Source of the DNA: Glandiceps talaboti
Taxonomy: Eukaryota > Hemichordata > Enteropneusta > Spengelidae
Direction: 5' to 3'
Assembly: GCF_964340395.1 (NCBI RefSeq)
Contig: NC_135557.1
Coordinates: 15,591,867 to 15,655,866 of the forward strand
Length of the DNA: 64,000 bases
Under the pieces are notes generated by a model, which had not been told where the DNA came from, made no database searches, and saw only the letters and a program-made list of their open reading frames with translations. How positions within the stretch are numbered: position 1 is the stretch's first letter; each line of letters begins with the position of its first letter. The translations under genes and the position numbers were made by a program. This document shows positions 46,729 to 59,547 of the stretch, piece by piece.

Positions 46729-48309
46729 TCATGGAGGAGATAATATATTTAATAATCTGATAGGTATACTAAATGGATTTAATGTTCCAAGACCTGTTGG
46801 TACCACATCTGCATTTGTAGCATCTTCTCTTTGTCTTGATGTGCTTGCCTCAGTTACAGTTGCTGTTACAAAACTTTCTGAAGTCGATTGTTGCACAGCA
46901 GTTGTCGATACTTCATCTTGTCGGGGGTTGCTGCAAATGAGCATTGTATTGGAAGGTGTCTCTACTGTTGTTGTTGCTGACATTGCTTCACCTACAATTC
47001 TCCTGTTTGATGCAGTAAGAGATTGTGTAATATGTTCTTGTGCTGCAGGAGTTGCAGTTTGTGATGCAGCAGTTGGGCCTTCAGTTGATGTATTCTTTGC
47101 TGTCACAGATAAAGGAGGTTGTGTTGTCCTCTGGTCTGCTTGGGGTGGTGTCGATAAAGCCAGCAATGCTGCAGCAGCTGCATGTGTTTGAGGTGTTGCT
47201 AATGACATCGCAGTTTTCGGTTGAACTACATTAGAACTCTCTGTTTGATTCACAGTACTCTTTGGAATAGTATGTATGTAGGAAGATGTTGCTGCTTGTG
47301 TTGCTGTCACTGTTGGATTGCAAACAGAGGTTGACAAAGGTGTAACAGGTGTTGTTGCTGAAGCTGCTTTTGTCGCCACTCTTCTTACGACTGGAAATTG
47401 AGTTACTGTTGCAGTTGTCGCAGTCATAGCTGCAGCGTTTGTAACAGACACTTCGCCTATACCAGTTACAGACTGCGGCACTGCTGGGGTTTCTCTAGTT
47501 AACACATCTGATGTTATAGTAGCACTTCTAGTTGCTGTAGATGTTCTCTGAACTGCTGCAGCAGGACCTTGGTTGCTGCTGGCTGGTGGTCTGATATATG
47601 TTGTACCTGGTAAGAGAATGCCTGTAGAAAGAAATGAGCAATATTTCTTTTTAAATAATTATGCAAATAATTCAAACAGAGACTATGTGCACCATAATAT
47701 GTTAATTCATGAGTGCAAATTAAAGTTATTCATGATAGAGTCCCTAAAAAATGTAACTGATATTTCAATTGAAGACTTTTTTTTAAGGTGAAAGAATGAT
47801 GACTGAGTATACAACAACAATCACTGTGTTACTGATATAACACAAAAAGATGAAGTCAGAAATAATTACAAAATAAGTATATTTAAAATATATTTATTCA
47901 GGACTAATTTTTTCTTTCATTGATATAACATAAGATGAAGTTGAAAATGAGTACAAAATAAGTATACTTCAATTGTACTTACAAGGGACTTTGTAGAAAT
48001 TTTTATTTTCAATGTACTGACTTGAAATTGTCAAGTAAGAAATATGAATGAAATAAGTATACTTGAAATGTACTTATGTGTAACAAGTACAAAATAAGTA
48101 TTTGCTTATTGCATTTCACAAAACATCATTTCACATTATAACCAAGTCTATTTTAAGTATACCTGAAATGTACTTGATATTGATAAAAAAGAGTACACTT
48201 TTTACTGTTTCATTTTGGTTTTATATCATTATTTTCAAAGTTTGCACTGTTAATCTTCCCTTGTTTATCACCATGTCTCTCAGCATACTTGAAATATACT
48301 AAATAGTAT

Positions 48310-48340
<31 letters not shown>

Positions 48341-48344
48341 ATAT

Positions 48345-48426
<82 letters not shown>

Positions 48427-49703
48427 CCAGATCTTCTGGTGTACAGTGCTCAATATGGATGGAGAGCTTGACAAGTGAATGAAGAAATGGTTACTTGGTT
48501 ACTTGTTTACATTCGATTCTCGACTTCAAAATTCTTTCACATGGCCAGTATAGCTGGTCACACTCGTCAGGTGGGTGAATGCATACATATATCATATAGC
48601 ATTATATGGAATATTCTATTTTAATTAAATTATCATAAAGTTTGGCTATTTGTAGTATTTATCAAGTTACAATGGATTAAAAAGAAGCAGCATTCGTTAA
48701 CAGCATTTCACCATTGGCTTTAGTATAGCGCCACCACAGGTAGGATACTATACTAACCTGTTAGTTCGTTTGTTAATTTTTTGTCCAATTCAAGGTTGGG
48801 GTCTCCTTTGTACAGTTTACACATTAACCAATGACATCTACTTTTCAGAAATTTTTCTTGTTCTTTAGTGTTAGATTGTTTGATTTCACACTCCAGGTTC
48901 TGCAGTATGTCATGGACAACCCACGAGTCTGTAGATAAATAACACAGAAAATGTAATGAAACATGCATTAGTCCAGAAATATTTTCAAAGAGCACAGGAA
49001 GCATAAAATCTTGTGCAATCAAGGGTTTATCAGTCCATTTATTTTCTTCATTCTTTAACACTGAAAGCATCTATGTGCAAAGTTTTAATAAATATATATA
49101 AATTTGAGGGGCCCAAAAAGTCACAATTTCATACCGTAGGAAAAAACACTTACATGAGACCATGAATTGACACAAGTGCTCTTTATGACCATTGCACTTC
49201 AAAAGGTAAGTTTGATGCATGGGTGTCATGGGGGTGGGGGGGGGGGGGGAGGGGGGGGTATGTTGTTGTTATGGGGAGTTAGTACTTTTTATTGCATATT
49301 TGAAAAAGTTTGATGAATGGGTGGCGTGGGGGGTTATGGCGAGTTAGTACTTTTTATTGCATATTTGATTAAAATGTTAGTACTCATGGCACAAGCATTT
49401 AAAGAGTTTTGAAGCATTTTGACAGTAGATGAACACCTCTTTATATTTGATTGTTGTGAAAGGTCCAGTCAAATGACATTGCAATTTCTATGATAATGCA
49501 AATGTGTGACAAGTGATTTATACCATTTTTTTGAACTCAATCATGTGTAGTATAGCTTAATAATGAGATTTTGTGCTCATTATAACAAGGTCATATATGT
49601 TGCCATTTTGCCCATGCCACACTGATTCAGTCTTTTTTCAGCACAATTGATGTCATAATGGTGAAGGCGAAGGAAGGAAAGTGGCTTGACTTTTGTGTGT
49701 GTA

Positions 49704-49753
<50 letters not shown>

Positions 49754-52700
49754 CACGGAGTTCGGAAAATAGCAAGTGCTGGTTATTTGCAATGTCAATT
49801 AACTGGACCTTTCACAACAATCAAATATAAATAGGTGTTCACCTACTGTCAAAATGCTTCAAAACTCTTTAAATGCTTGTGCCATGAGTACTAACATTTT
49901 AATGAATACATATACAGTAACATAATTTCATACAATGAGAGCTTTCGATAGTGTCAGTCTTGTTCATGCTATGATAGATGGTGCTGTTCATTATGCTATG
50001 TTAGTGACAAACAAACCTGTGGCTGATAACTGACGAGGTTCTTTTCCGGCTAACAAGTCACTAAGATACTCATATATCTTTGGATAATTTGGTGCAGGCA
50101 GTGATGTCTTGCCCAGTGTATCTGCAGATCCAGGTGAGTCCTCCCCTAAGCACGCCAACTTCATCACCTAGAAACAAAAGTAAAACAGATTATGAGTTTC
50201 AACAGAGAGGGCGCTGTAATCGAAATCATTTTGAGAGATCACATGGCATAATTCTCTCAATGGCTACTTGTAGTTTGTTTAATTTTAGGCCTTGGGTGTT
50301 TGACATGTTGGTAGCATTTCACTGCATGTACATGTATACAGCAAAATATTGATGCAGTGTGCAAGAGTTTGTGTAATATGGTAGGGCACTTGCCTGGGAA
50401 AAAGGTGTAAGGGGAAGGGGTGTAAGGGGAAGGGGCAGTGGAACTCCCCAGTTAGTATTACCATCACAAGACAGAGGATACCTGAAAGATAAGCACTCAT
50501 TATTACCTCTCCCCTATCAATAAATATGTTCATACTAAAACCTGCTGGCTGGATATAACAAGACAAGCCGATATCAACCACTTTCATGTGAGTTTGCATA
50601 AGAGATCATTTCATTCAATAAATGTAGTTATTGCAGTCACGGTTGTATGTGACAGAGTATTAATACTTTCTTGATGCTATCTAAGAGAGATCTAAACCTA
50701 CGCCAAACACTACAAAGTGTATCTTGCAAATCTACTCATGCATACAGTATTTAGCAGAGTGTACTGCAGGACTGATTCTTGCGTCATACTATACTGCTCA
50801 CTGTACCATGCACGAGCCAAGTTGAACCAAGAATATGGAATATATATTCTGGTCGTTCTACTTCACGACATTGCATGTCACTGCTTCTGCTGTGTTCGAA
50901 ATATGAGTCAAAATATTCAATTGCCTTTCATTTCCCCGATTTTTCTTTGATATTACTGGCGATGGTATAATAATGTTATTCTCTCTATTTTTCTTCATTC
51001 AGCTGGAAAATAGTCGTGACTTGAGAGTTGTCAAATTAACCCATCTTGATAATTTATGGTACAATACCTTTCCTATTTCTTCTGTGTAGTCTGCACCTTT
51101 CAATTTACTGAGTTCACTGGCAAGATTTAACCATTTCTATTAGAAAAAGACAATTTTTTATTACTATTTCTGTTGTATAAATCAAATTCATTAGCATGAA
51201 GCTAGCCAAAACAATGTACTTGTACACTTAAAGTGGTCATACGGATGAGGATTGGTTATTTATTTTGGATTTTCAATTCATAAAACAATTTTATCATGGC
51301 TTTTTACTTGAAAAATCAATGTGAAACAACATATACCAAGTCCTTGTTTGTTTGTAACTCAATAATTGACAAATGATTCATAAATGTGTAAAATTTTTGT
51401 TATTGTAAGTGCAATAACAAACATTTTGTGATCTTTTTAAAGCTTTTTGCAATGTATTGAGCTACAAACACAGACTTCGTTTTATGTTGTCACATAAATG
51501 TTGCATGATTGTCAAAAAACACCAAATTCAAATTCTCTCTCATCTTCACTGTTCTCACAGTAGAGCACTGTGTTGTCTCATGAGACTTAGCAGATACACA
51601 TATGTATGAGATGAACACTTAATATTCATGACTATTTTAATGTGAAATGAATAAGTACATGTACCTGCATAGGTATATTATTCTTCAATATTTTTGCTTC
51701 AATTGGTCAGAAAGTACTCTATTGAGCATTTCACAATTTCCAGTACATGTGTTTGACTTGAAGCAACAAGACCCCTTAGTCACTCATACTAGTATTTAAC
51801 TTGAAGAACAAAGTCAAATACTAGAGAATAATAACTTTACTTTCTTACCTGCAAGGGTGGGACACTGAATATTTCGTCTTCAGTTGAAAGAGCTGACACT
51901 AAGAAAATGAGGATAAACATAAATAATAAATAATAATCAGATGAAGGTGAATGGCTAGACAAGTAAAATATTTCCCCTTAGGATAAAAAAAGAAAGAATT
52001 GTTTCTGGACTGGACAGTTTGTCTACAATGGTGCGACAATGCGATTTATTTATTTTTTTAAATTTCTCAACAAACCTGTCACTAAATGTAGTAATTATGA
52101 GGGTTACTGTTCTCTTTATTTAGTACTTTAGAGCAAGTGTTTATGTGGGGCAGATATCATTTGCTTGTTCATGATTGTCTCTGCAGTTGTCTTCACTGAA
52201 GTAGAGAGGGTTATTTTTGTGTTCCCCACAGATCTACAGACTGCATGGGCTGGACAAACACACACAAAAAAAGACTGATGTGAGGGTGTTTAAGTGATGC
52301 GCACACTGACCAGAAACAATTCTTTATTTTTATGGCTTTACAGCAGCGAGCCTTAATTATGATAGCCAAATTTGTTGTTTTGAGTCAAAATGAGAAAAAC
52401 TTGTGAATCACCACATAGTAAGAGATAGGGGAACACCAAATTTTGGTGCGTCACTAGAAATTGTTTGCATCAGTGGTGTGCCAAATTAGCTTAGAGGGCA
52501 CACTGACCTTATGTAGTACTGTAAAGTAATGCTAACATATTGTAGGCTATTTCAGTGCTTATTTCTCCTTAGCATGTGTTAGTGACTGGAAGGGTTAATT
52601 ATTGATTTTTCGGCTCCAAGATACATTGTGTGAAGCATTTTGTAGCTTATGCTGTTACGTTTCGGAAATTCCATTGTGAAGCAAACAAAATGAAAAGATA

Positions 52701-55700
52701 TGTTGACCTCTTTAATTGTGAGTGATTTTATAGAAGAAATACTAAATATCATCACATGACAGAGAAGGATTTTACTGATAAAACCCAGGGTATGGTCAAA
52801 GACTAATTTCACTAATTATCAGACTGGTACATTATTTTCATGTACAATAGGGCATTTTGGTCATTACTTATTGTTGCGTTTTTGTTTTCTAGTGAACTAA
52901 GCGAATGTATGTCTTAAGCAAAAAATTCCTGGTTTACACTTGCAGTAGGTCCCTCACAGCAGTGCCTGTTGGGGGGGCTAATAAAAGCATTGCACTGTTA
53001 TGGAATGATCTAAACCATTGGTAAGTCAGACTGCTAAATGCTCACCAATGTATAAAATGACAGAACCCCATGAAACGTGAGTGCAAGCGTGTCATACTTG
53101 AGGATTTGCACAAGTGCTTGCAGTGTTCTCTTCACCCGTACTTTCACTCGCTATGCTCGTGAAAGTGTAACAGAAAACACTGCAAGCATGAGAGCAAATA
53201 CCCTTGAGTACCAACAATGGATCTCACATGGCATGGGGTTCTCTGTTATTATTACATGTTTATCTGAAACGGCAAATTTCCATAAAAAATCATACAGCAA
53301 GATCACGAAGTTTCGCCGTGTGTAGCAAAAGTCTGCATCCTCATTTGCAAGATGGTATGCAATTATGTTTTCGGTATTGCACTGCCGTGAAAATACCACT
53401 AGCATGCATGCGCACCAGTGCAAGTAATCTCTGGTACATATGTAATACAGTACACTATAAAATATGTGTATGCAGATGTCATTGCAAACCATACAATGTA
53501 TGTTAACTTAGATAGTTCATAGAGACCGAGCTCCTCTTCATCGACGCGGTGGGTCTCCAGTTCTGTCAAAGAAATCAAGTTCTATCACACTATAAATACC
53601 AAAGACAGCAGCTATCCTCATGTAATATACTATTGTATTGGTATGGTAAGTTCGGCCAGCTGTTGATACTGATGAATTGTTGGATTCTGGTTGCTACGTT
53701 ACTGGAGACCCAACAACGAAGAGAATCTCAGACTCCTTGAAATATTTGGGTTAAAAATGTATGGTTCATGATAATATTTATTGGCAGAACTTCAGTGTAC
53801 ATTTGTATGTACATGTATTACACAAATTCTGACTGTAAAATATCATATTGCTCAGAGTAGGAGAGATAATTAGATGTTATCCCTAAATATTTTTGTTTGT
53901 TCAGCCAAGGAAAATACAAGTGACCTACAGGCCTTTGTCACCACTCATCTAGTGACTCGTAGTGACAACCCTTATATCATGAGAATTTTCTGGCTGAATA
54001 AAGAAAAATATTGGAGAACAACATCTAACACAGCAGAACCAGTGACGTAGACATGCGTTGTCGTGACGTAGCCATGCATTGTCATGACACAGACACATGG
54101 TGTCATGACGTAGAACAACCAGAGTATATATTCCATATTTTTTTGTTGAACCTTGCTTGTGCATGGTGCATGTATAATATATGCTGTTTGACATCATATA
54201 CTTGAAAAGTGAGATATTTATGTGACAATGAGTCAAATTTCACAAGTCGAAATATTTTGCAGTCACAGTAGTTTTGCTTTTACGTCCACTAAATTTTCTG
54301 TTAACATGTGTCACTATTTTTTCCATCTGATAGTGTTAAACTATAACTTTATTTTGATTTACTTACTTCTTGCTTTTCTTTGTAAAAATTCCATGTAAGC
54401 CTTGACTTCTTGCGGTGTTTTGGTTCTGATAACTCTAGAAATGCGTACATAGTTCTCATGGTTTCCATTTCTGTAACAAATCAAAAAGGTGTGCAATATG
54501 AGTTTCAGTAGCAGGATATCCATTTGTTTATTTCTCTAATCGGAATATCAAACTTTGACATTATTCAGGAAGACCACAAGGGTGATTAACACCTACCCAG
54601 ATGGACCCTGTGGGTTTAGTGTCAATGTAGAATGCCTGTGGATGGGGGTGGGGAGGTAGGAGTGGGGAGGTGGGGGTGTGAAAATGTTGTTCAGTAGAGT
54701 CAAACTTAATGACAGTCTTCTTATAGCATGGCAAATTAAATGAAACCCAGACTAGGGTTTGAACCCTGAATACAGTGACCATGACAACCAAGCACACTTA
54801 ACGACCCTCTTCAGATTATGATTAAAATCTAGGTGTGAAAACAGAGGTATAGAAAAAGTTGGTTCAGATCATAGAATGATCCCTTATTAAGATACTGCAA
54901 CACTAATGCGATGACCCAGGATTGAAACATAGCCCTTTAAAAACAGTCTCTGTAGTAACACTTCAAACGTACATTTACAGCAGGGAATACTCTTTGTCAA
55001 TACTTACATAGCTGTGACAGCATTTGCAATAGGAAACTTGCAATCCAGACTGAGCATGCTCAGATGCAAAGGACTATGGGATTATCTGTGGTTATCGCAA
55101 TCCCTAATCAGGAGCTACCGATAAAATAAACCTCCCACAATGGTCAGGGCAACTATGAATTCATCATTTGTGGTTTAAAACAATGTAATATTATTGTTTA
55201 CAATACTATTTGATTAGTATTTATTATCGCATTTCCCATGATGCAACATTCAAAATGGCGAGTTTGCAAGTTCCCTATTGAACATCACCACATGGTCAAT
55301 GCAGCACAGAACAGAGAAAACATACAACTCCCAAACATGATTCCAAGCATGCACCATAAATAGGGGTGATGGATAAACATAAAACAAATTGCGAGAATGG
55401 ATGTTCATGGACTCTGGGTTCATGTTTAGTAATGAAAATTTCTACATCACACAGAGTCAAAATATTTCTTGGAAGCAAATCTCAAATTTTTGTTGACATA
55501 CCCCTGATGATGCTGACGAGACGTTAGTGAAACTTTGTGATTCCCTTCCAAGAAATGTTCTGACTCTGTGTGAGTAGGAATTTTCATTTACTAAATAAAA
55601 GAACTTGTTGTAACTTACTTTTGGAGAGTATCTAATAGAGCCTGTTTTTCCTTCATGCTCCAGTTTGGTTGTTTTGTGAACATGTTGGCACTTCCCCGTG

Positions 55701-55783
55701 ATTCTTCCCATGGTTTCCTTGATATTCGTTTGCGTTTGGAACGTCTTAGTCCAGTATCCATAATGTGCTTGAATAGTCTATAA
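46729..55783 (-). CDS. SNAPC2: snRNA-activating complex subunit 2 (SNAPC2)
   Basis: Seven exons on minus: 55619-55783 (ATG at 55761, after acceptor TTTTTTCCAG), 54367-54470, 51849-51898, 51068-51136, 50017-50167, 48758-48928 and 46729-47621 (stop). All junctions are GT-AG; lengths sum to 1581 nt, 526 aa. SNAPc binds the proximal sequence element of snRNA promoters for pol II and pol III. Residues 1-80 match SNAPC2: a basic [14 protein letters not shown], then [15 protein letters not shown] and [20 protein letters not shown] (human WSAREKRQLVRLLQ and LRGRSEAEIRVFLQQL). Further matches are [27 protein letters not shown] (human FEKIYKYLSSV) and the C-terminal [13 protein letters not shown] (human CPLNPFLVPLELL). 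The last exon adds about 250 Thr/Ala/Ser/Pro-rich residues, so the protein is longer than the 334-aa human one. The exon starting at 55783 implies an upstream 5' UTR exon. Confidence 0.9.
47870..48300. repeat. Interspersed AAGTATACTTGAAATGTACTT motif cluster
   Basis: In the last SNAPC2 intron, AAATAAGTATACTT(G/C)AA and (A/T)TGTACTTA recur five to six times with irregular spacing. It looks like a decayed minisatellite. Confidence 0.5.
48309..48422. repeat. (GT)n(TA)n compound microsatellite
   Basis: (TG)n at 48311-48332, an ATGTATATATATACATG bridge, then a long TA run. Confidence 0.95.
49230..49258. repeat. G-run tract
   Basis: GGGGGTGGGGGGGGGGGGGGAGGGGGGGG-type tract inside a SNAPC2 intron, on the template-complement strand. 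It could form a G-quadruplex. Length is prone to sequencing error. Confidence 0.7.
49368..49903. mobile_element. Long inverted repeat, about 117-bp arms
   Basis: 49368-49484 (ATTAAAATGTTAGTACTCAT...) recurs inverted at 49787-49903 (...ATGAGTACTAACATTTTAAT) with about four mismatches. The spacer of about 300 bp includes a (GT)n(TA)n tract (49695-49747). It lies in a SNAPC2 intron and is foldback-transposon-like. Confidence 0.85.
49695..49747. repeat. (GT)n(TA)n microsatellite
   Basis: TGTGTGTGTATGTGTGTGTGTGT passes into a TA run inside the spacer of the 49368-49903 inverted repeat. Confidence 0.95.
50790..51015 (-). repeat. Dispersed repeat family R2 copy, reverse orientation
   Basis: Reads GCACGAGCCAAGTTGAACC, GAATATGGAATATATATTCT, GTGTTCGAAATATGAGTCAA and ATTTCCCCGATTTTTCTTTG, the reverse complement order of 8390-8730. 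Located in a SNAPC2 intron. Confidence 0.7.
51228..51480 (+). repeat. Dispersed repeat family R1 copy
   Basis: Reads AAAGTGGTCATACGGATGAG, TTATTTTGGATTTTCAATTC, TTATCATGGCTTTTTACTTG and TTTTTGCAATGTATTGAGCT in order; the fullest copy in the window. Confidence 0.7.
53060..53246. mobile_element. Imperfect foldback element
   Basis: The outer arms ACAGAACCCCATGAAACGTGAG and CTCACATGGCATGGGGTTCTCTGT and the inner arms GCTTGCAGTGTTCTCTTCACCC and GTGAAAGTGTAACAGAAAAC...TGCAAGC are mutually inverted. The whole 187 bp could fold with a centre near 53152. Intronic in SNAPC2. Confidence 0.65.
53890..54190 (+). repeat. Dispersed repeat family R2 copy
   Basis: Contains CAGCCAAGGAAAATACAAGT, TATTGGAGAACAACATC, AGAACCAGTGACGTAGACAT and CAACCAGAGTATATATTCCA. 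The (G)TGACGTAG(A/C)CATG motif is expanded to about three internal units. Confidence 0.7.
55027..55280. mobile_element. MITE-like element, TIR CAATAGGAAACTTGCAA
   Basis: The left end CAATAGGAAACTTGCAA and right end TTGCAAGTTCCCTATTG are inverted complements with one mismatch, 254 bp overall. The target duplication is unclear. It lies in SNAPC2 intron 1. Confidence 0.65.
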
Positions 55784-55820
55784 CTGGAAAAAATTAGGAC
55801 AGTAGGAATTTAGGAAATTG

Positions 55821-56707
55821 TGACCACCACTAGACCATACATATGTAACCACCACTAGACTGTACATATATAACCACCACTAGACCATACATATGTAACC
55901 ACCACTAGACCATACACATGTAACCACCACTAGACCATACATATATATCCACCACTAGACCATACACATGTAACCACCACTAGACCATACATATATATAC
56001 ACACCACTAGACCATACATATATATACACACCACTGGACCATACACATATGTAACCACCACTAGACCATACATGTAACCACCACTAGACCATACACATAT
56101 GTAACCACCACTTGACCATACATGTAACCACCACTAGACCATACAATGATACATATATAACCACCCCTAGACTATACAATGTACATGTGACCACCACTAG
56201 ACCATACACATATAACCACCACTAGACCATACATATGTAACCACCACTAGACCATACATGTAACCACCACTAGACCATACACATATGTAACCACCACTTG
56301 ACCATACATGTAACCACCACTAGACCATACAATGATACATATATAACCATCACTAGACCATACAATGTACATGTGACCACCACTAGACCATACACATATA
56401 ACCACCACTAGACCATACATATGTAACCACCACTAGACCATACATATATAACCACCACTAGACCATACACATATATACACCACTAGACCATACATATATA
56501 ACCACCACTAGACCATACATGTAACCACCACTAGACCATACACATCTGTAACCACCACTAGACCATACATGTGACCACCACTAGACCATACACATGTAAC
56601 CACCACGAGACCATACACATGTAACCACCACTAGACCATACACATATGTAACCACCACTAGACCATACATATGCAACCACTAGACCATACACATGTAACC
56701 ACCACCA
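55821..56707. repeat. ACCACCACTAGACCATACA minisatellite
   Basis: About 35 copies of ACCACCACTAGACCATACA with variable ACATATGTA/TATATA/TGTA spacers (units about 23-32 bp). A higher-order block of about 190 bp (CATGTAACCACC...CAATGATACATATATAACC) appears twice, near 56060-56190 and 56240-56380. It lies just upstream of SNAPC2's first coding exon. Confidence 0.95.
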
Positions 56708-56902
56708 CTAGTCCATACATATGTACAATGTCATACTAATGCATGAATGATATGTTGTATGTTGGGAAATGCTAGTATCAATTGTTTTACAGATATTGTT
56801 AATGAGAATACATCATTCTGTAAACCAATTGATACTAGCATTTCCCAACATACAACATATCATTCATGCATTAGTATGACATTGTACATATGTATGGACT
56901 AG
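56708..56902. repeat. Near-perfect palindrome, 85-bp arms, 25-bp loop
   Basis: The arm 56708-56792 (CTAGTCCATACATATGTACA...) is repeated inverted at 56818-56902 (...TGTACATATGTATGGACTAG) with one mismatch that I could find. The outer end of each arm is a minisatellite-like CTAGTCCATACATATGT, so the hairpin grew from, or captured, the array's last unit. Confidence 0.93.
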
Positions 56903-57612
56903 ACCTGTATGGGGGGTACTCCATGTAGTAGCGATAGTCTAAGGTCACATGAAAGCCTGTACTTTATGTTAGAACTGGTGATTACATAGGGGCATATTGT
57001 CTATTATTATATCTGTTATTGCGATGCCCAACCAATCACAATAACTGTTATTCACCACAATGAATGATCAGCCCCATGTAGTCAATGAGGGCTCACAGTA
57101 CAAGGATATTCTAGTACATGTACAATTATGTGGTAGATATCGGTACATACAAAACAGCAATTTTAGCGATGCTCTCAAGGTCTGTGACGAGACTCTAACG
57201 CCCCACCCCTTCCCCATGACCATCCAGGCACTCAAGATTGTTGCTCCAACAATTTCCAACATGGCAATTATTACATGGTTTCTTTGGTATAATAAATACA
57301 TCACATCCTATATGTCCTTGTTCATATCCATACCTGTGCAATGTGGTTTATTTAATAGACATTCTAGACTGTTACTGTCCGAAATTCTGTAAAAACAAGG
57401 AGAGAGACACAAAGTACTAATCATTAAATGTATTTATCAATGAAAGCCACAGGATAGATTATAATTTTTTTCTTAAATAACAAAATAATATTAATTATAT
57501 TTTTTAAGTCATCAAAAAAAATGTGAAATCTCACATGACTCTCAGCACCACATGATGACTGCCAAAATGGGGGGTGGGGGGGTTATTGCAGACTGGCTTG
57601 TCGATACTGATT

Positions 57613-57860
57613 TTTAAAGTAGCCATATGGATGAGGATATTGTATTTATTTTGGATTTTTAATTTCTAAATATTGTTATCATGGCTCCTACTTGAAAAAT
57701 CAGTCATATGAAACTTGAAAGAACATTGAGTCTTGACTAGTCTGTCTTTGTAACCCAATACATTGCAAAAAGGTAAAACAAATGTGTGAAAAGTGTGTTA
57801 GAGTACGTATAATAACAATAATTGTACACATTTATTAATCTTTTGCAATTTATTGAGTTA
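57613..57860 (+). repeat. Dispersed repeat family R1 copy
   Basis: Reads AAAGTAGCCATATGGATGAGG, TTATTTTGGATTTTTAATTT, TTATCATGGCTCCTACTTGA, then an AATACATTGCAAAAAGG / TTTTTGCAATTTATTGAGTT pair at the end. Confidence 0.65.
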
Positions 57861-58927
57861 CAAAAGATGATTTGGTATATGTTGTTTCACCAATATCATC
57901 ATCATCTCTATATTTCCTAGTCTAGGTGTTATCCATGGCTTCCAATCTCGTGAGTCTAGCTCAATGAGGTGTTGGTATAAAATTTCAAATTCAACAAACC
58001 CACACTGTACTTACAGCATGTCTTTGTTAATCAATCACAGAATTCTGCTCAATAAAAATTTAGTGTTTATTCAGTTACTTGATAATGTCCAAATATGGTA
58101 CATTTGCCATACCAGGATGCTACTACTTATAATACATTATTTACATCACGCTAATTATAATTTGGGTTTACTCATTTGCATAATCAACTTTTGGTTCATG
58201 ATTTCTGAGCTAGACGGGGTAAAGAGAGATCTTGAGATTTGAAACCACAGATTCCACTGGGCTAGTATTTCCTTAGTAAGGCCTAACAAAATTATTGTTT
58301 GGTTCCGGTTACCCGACCCTACTTAGCTTTTCACTGCCGCAACCCTAATTTGGCCTAAACCTTTTTTATGTATTCAAGAAAAAAAATTAAATTGCAAACA
58401 TTTTGAAGTCTCACAAGAAATAATGGATATGGAAACTGATATCAACTTGAAAAGACAATATAAAACTGTTCTTCCAATCTGTAATGGCTGGACATCTGAT
58501 GAGAAGAAACCAATGACAGAGACCATATTGAAAACAGAAACATGTTAATAAAAGACCCTTATTAACATGTACAGTGTCTACTTTTGGTATTTTACTATTT
58601 TTAGTAAATATGTTGTTGGTTGTGAAGAATACTGAAGTTACATTCTGCCCCCCCCCCCCCATCAAAATTTATAAATACTGTGTACACATAAATTTACTAC
58701 CCACAATGCAAATGGTCATGTGCGCACTGACTGCCATCCGTTTTTTGGTCCCCGTACGAGTTTGTTAAAATGAACATACTGAATATTTCATAATTTCTCG
58801 ATATATACATCATTTCAACGTAACTGTTAGCCATAAAGTGTATGTAAAACTAGCAAGTACTTTAGCATAAACAATAAACAAGCTTAAAAGTAGAAAAATC
58901 TGCTTTCAAACATTGAATGGGAACGTA

Positions 58928-59547
58928 CTCTTGACTGTGACTGTAGCATTCACCATTGCGTCGTTAAATTCTGTCGTTGACTCTCTGTGTCTGTGTTCGT
59001 CATCATCGATTTATGCCTAAACTCGTGACCCCATGATACCTGACGTCACCAACTTCGGTGTAGTTTACTGCTTCGCGGATCACTGTCGTTCCTCCGAGCA
59101 ACCATCGTCAACGTCCGCCTTTGTTCGGAAGTTCATCCGTGCGTTTTCATTGGACGTTGAATTTTCCGATTGCTAGCCGAAAATAGTCGGATAAAATCGT
59201 CATACGAGTATTGTGCAGTAGGTTGACAGCGATTGGCAACGAGAAACTCAGTCCAAACAGGCAACAATACCGTGATTTCCTGGTCATAATATTCGAAGTT
59301 TTATTCCGATCTTTATAACACACCTCTGTAAGGATCACTAAGTATATAAACGTACCGTGTGAATACAAATTTAATCGTTTATGGTCCTATACGGGTGGAT
59401 TTTTCCCTTTGGACCTCATTCAGTGAAACTGTGTGTTTGCCTTCCATCAAGGCGGAATCCGTGAAGACACCAGATCGAGCCTACGATGTAAGCTGTTGAT
59501 CGCCAAAACGAAGCTGGAAAAATCAGAAAAAAATCGTGTATTACAGT
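58928..59547. promoter_or_regulatory. Probable shared promoter region, SNAPC2 (-) and GSK3 (+)
   Basis: CpG content rises sharply here compared with the rest of the window (for example TGCGTCGTTAAATTCTGTCGTTGACTCTC, CCTCCGAGCAACCATCGTCA). The GSK3 start codon is at the plus end. On minus, CAAGA-GTACGT near 58928 could be the donor of a SNAPC2 5' UTR exon; that is a weak inference. No TATA box was identified. The start sites are not defined by sequence alone. Confidence 0.45.

Noticed and set aside
46451-47191. 246-codon plus-strand ORF
   Set aside because: It lies opposite the Thr/Ala-rich last exon of SNAPC2; the biased codon content leaves the reverse frame open.
55821-56707. CRISPR-like appearance of the ACCACCACTAGACCATACA repeats
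   Set aside because: Spacers are short AT variants of one another (ACATATGTA, TATATA), so it is a minisatellite.
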